From JADCGM01 sp943368345 (lineage in GTDB: Bacteria > Pseudomonadota > Alphaproteobacteria > Sphingomonadales > Sphingomonadaceae), in NCBI GenBank assembly GCA_943368345.1, contig CALRKY020000027.1, positions 1 through 39,077 of the forward strand: a stretch of DNA of 39,077 nucleotides, in the 5' to 3' direction. Position numbers and translations under genes: made by a program. This document shows positions 38,933 to 39,077 of this stretch, one piece after another (the first letter of the stretch is position 1; every line of letters begins with the position of its first letter). Under the pieces are notes generated by a model. That model saw only the letters and a list, made by a program, of their open reading frames with translations, was not told the DNA's origin and searched no databases.

Positions 38933-39077
38933 TCTGCCCCCTTCAGAGTGGTCCAAAATCTCTGTTATTTTGGATCATGAAGGAGTTTGGGAATGGGCAA
39001 GAGGCACAAGCCGGAAGAGATTATCGGCAAGCTGCGTGAAGCCGAGATCGTCTTGGCGCAGGGTGGGACGACAGCGG
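38930..39077 (+). mobile_element. Left end of an IS3-family insertion sequence
   Basis: The element appears to start at TGATCTGCCCCC (38930), in keeping with IS3-family ends that begin TG. A 63-bp leader follows, then AGGAG and an OrfA start. Its right end is outside the window, so the terminal repeats and the 3-4 bp target duplication cannot be confirmed. Confidence 0.75.
38993..39077 (+). CDS. IS3-family transposase OrfA, N-terminal fragment (3' end outside window)
   Basis: The ATG at 38993 has AGGAG seven bases upstream. The 28 visible residues, MGKRHKPEEIIGKLREAEIV followed by LAQGGTTA, match the helix-turn-helix start of IS3-family OrfA proteins (KR(H/Y)xPEEIIxKLREAEVLLxxG). In this family OrfA and OrfB are joined by a -1 frameshift to make the active transposase. 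The remainder is not in the window. Confidence 0.85.
   Translation, partial: MGKRHKPEEIIGKLREAEIVLAQGGTTA

Noticed and set aside
1..39077. CRISPR array, rRNA genes or restriction-modification system
   Set aside because: No regularly spaced repeats, no rRNA sequence and no methylase gene were seen. The single HNH protein has no partner that would support a restriction role.

Overview
The window comes from a G+C-rich alphaproteobacterium, most likely a member of the Sphingomonadales. This rests on family resemblance and gene order, not on a database search. The supporting blocks are tlpA-like/argH/lptM-like/lysA, sspB/fumC, a twin-transmembrane small protein next to a PduO-type adenosyltransferase, and the J-protein/cobS/cobT block beside bolA. 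Genes are packed tightly. Stops and starts often overlap (ATGA, TGATG, TAATG, TTGA, CTGA), several convergent pairs overlap at their 3' ends, and no gene-free stretch exceeds 300 bases.

Layout. 1-200: right end of an IS5-family insertion sequence with its transposase C-terminus. 205-6934: an alpha/beta hydrolase and galU (minus), dapE (plus), a VapC-type toxin-antitoxin pair, ppc and an HNH endonuclease (minus). 7142-10063: a twin-TM protein, an ATP:cob(I)alamin adenosyltransferase and an EF-G-like GTPase. 10042-12965: a CHASE4-GGDEF-EAL protein and a TetR regulator (minus). 13134-17118: a LytS-type histidine kinase and LytTR response regulator, followed behind a strong promoter by a LemA lipoprotein and two TPM-domain proteins. 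17125-19460: wrbA and a pirin, divergent from a LysR regulator. 19451-24091: an acyl-CoA ligase, a gamma-glutamyltransferase and pyrD (minus). 24092-24324: a non-coding stretch with a clear plus-strand intrinsic terminator and a second hairpin, possibly a small RNA or a leader. 24325-27874: an AraC-type regulator converging on a three-gene operon of nucleoside hydrolase, ribokinase and a 2-oxoglutarate/Fe(II) oxygenase. 27952-33307: sspB, fumC, a TlpA-like thioredoxin (minus), argH, an LptM-like lipoprotein and lysA. 33318-38207 (minus): J-domain protein, cobS, a Phd/VapC toxin-antitoxin pair lying between cobS and cobT, cobT, and a TauE/SafE permease. 38249-39077: bolA, tRNA-Thr(TGT), and the edge of a genomic island whose integrase is cut short by an IS3-family element.

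Most of the window is core metabolism: lysine/diaminopimelate (dapE, lysA), arginine (argH), pyrimidine (pyrD), anaplerosis and TCA cycle (ppc, fumC) and UDP-glucose (galU). The accessory parts are the two toxin-antitoxin modules, the two IS fragments and the tRNA-linked island. The parts most likely to hold something undescribed are the structured non-coding stretch near 24.1-24.24 kb, the nucleoside hydrolase/ribokinase/oxygenase operon, the cobS/cobT pair with its J-protein and BolA neighbours, and the repeat-rich island junction. Start codons were chosen from ribosome-binding sites and expected family N-termini, so they are predictions.
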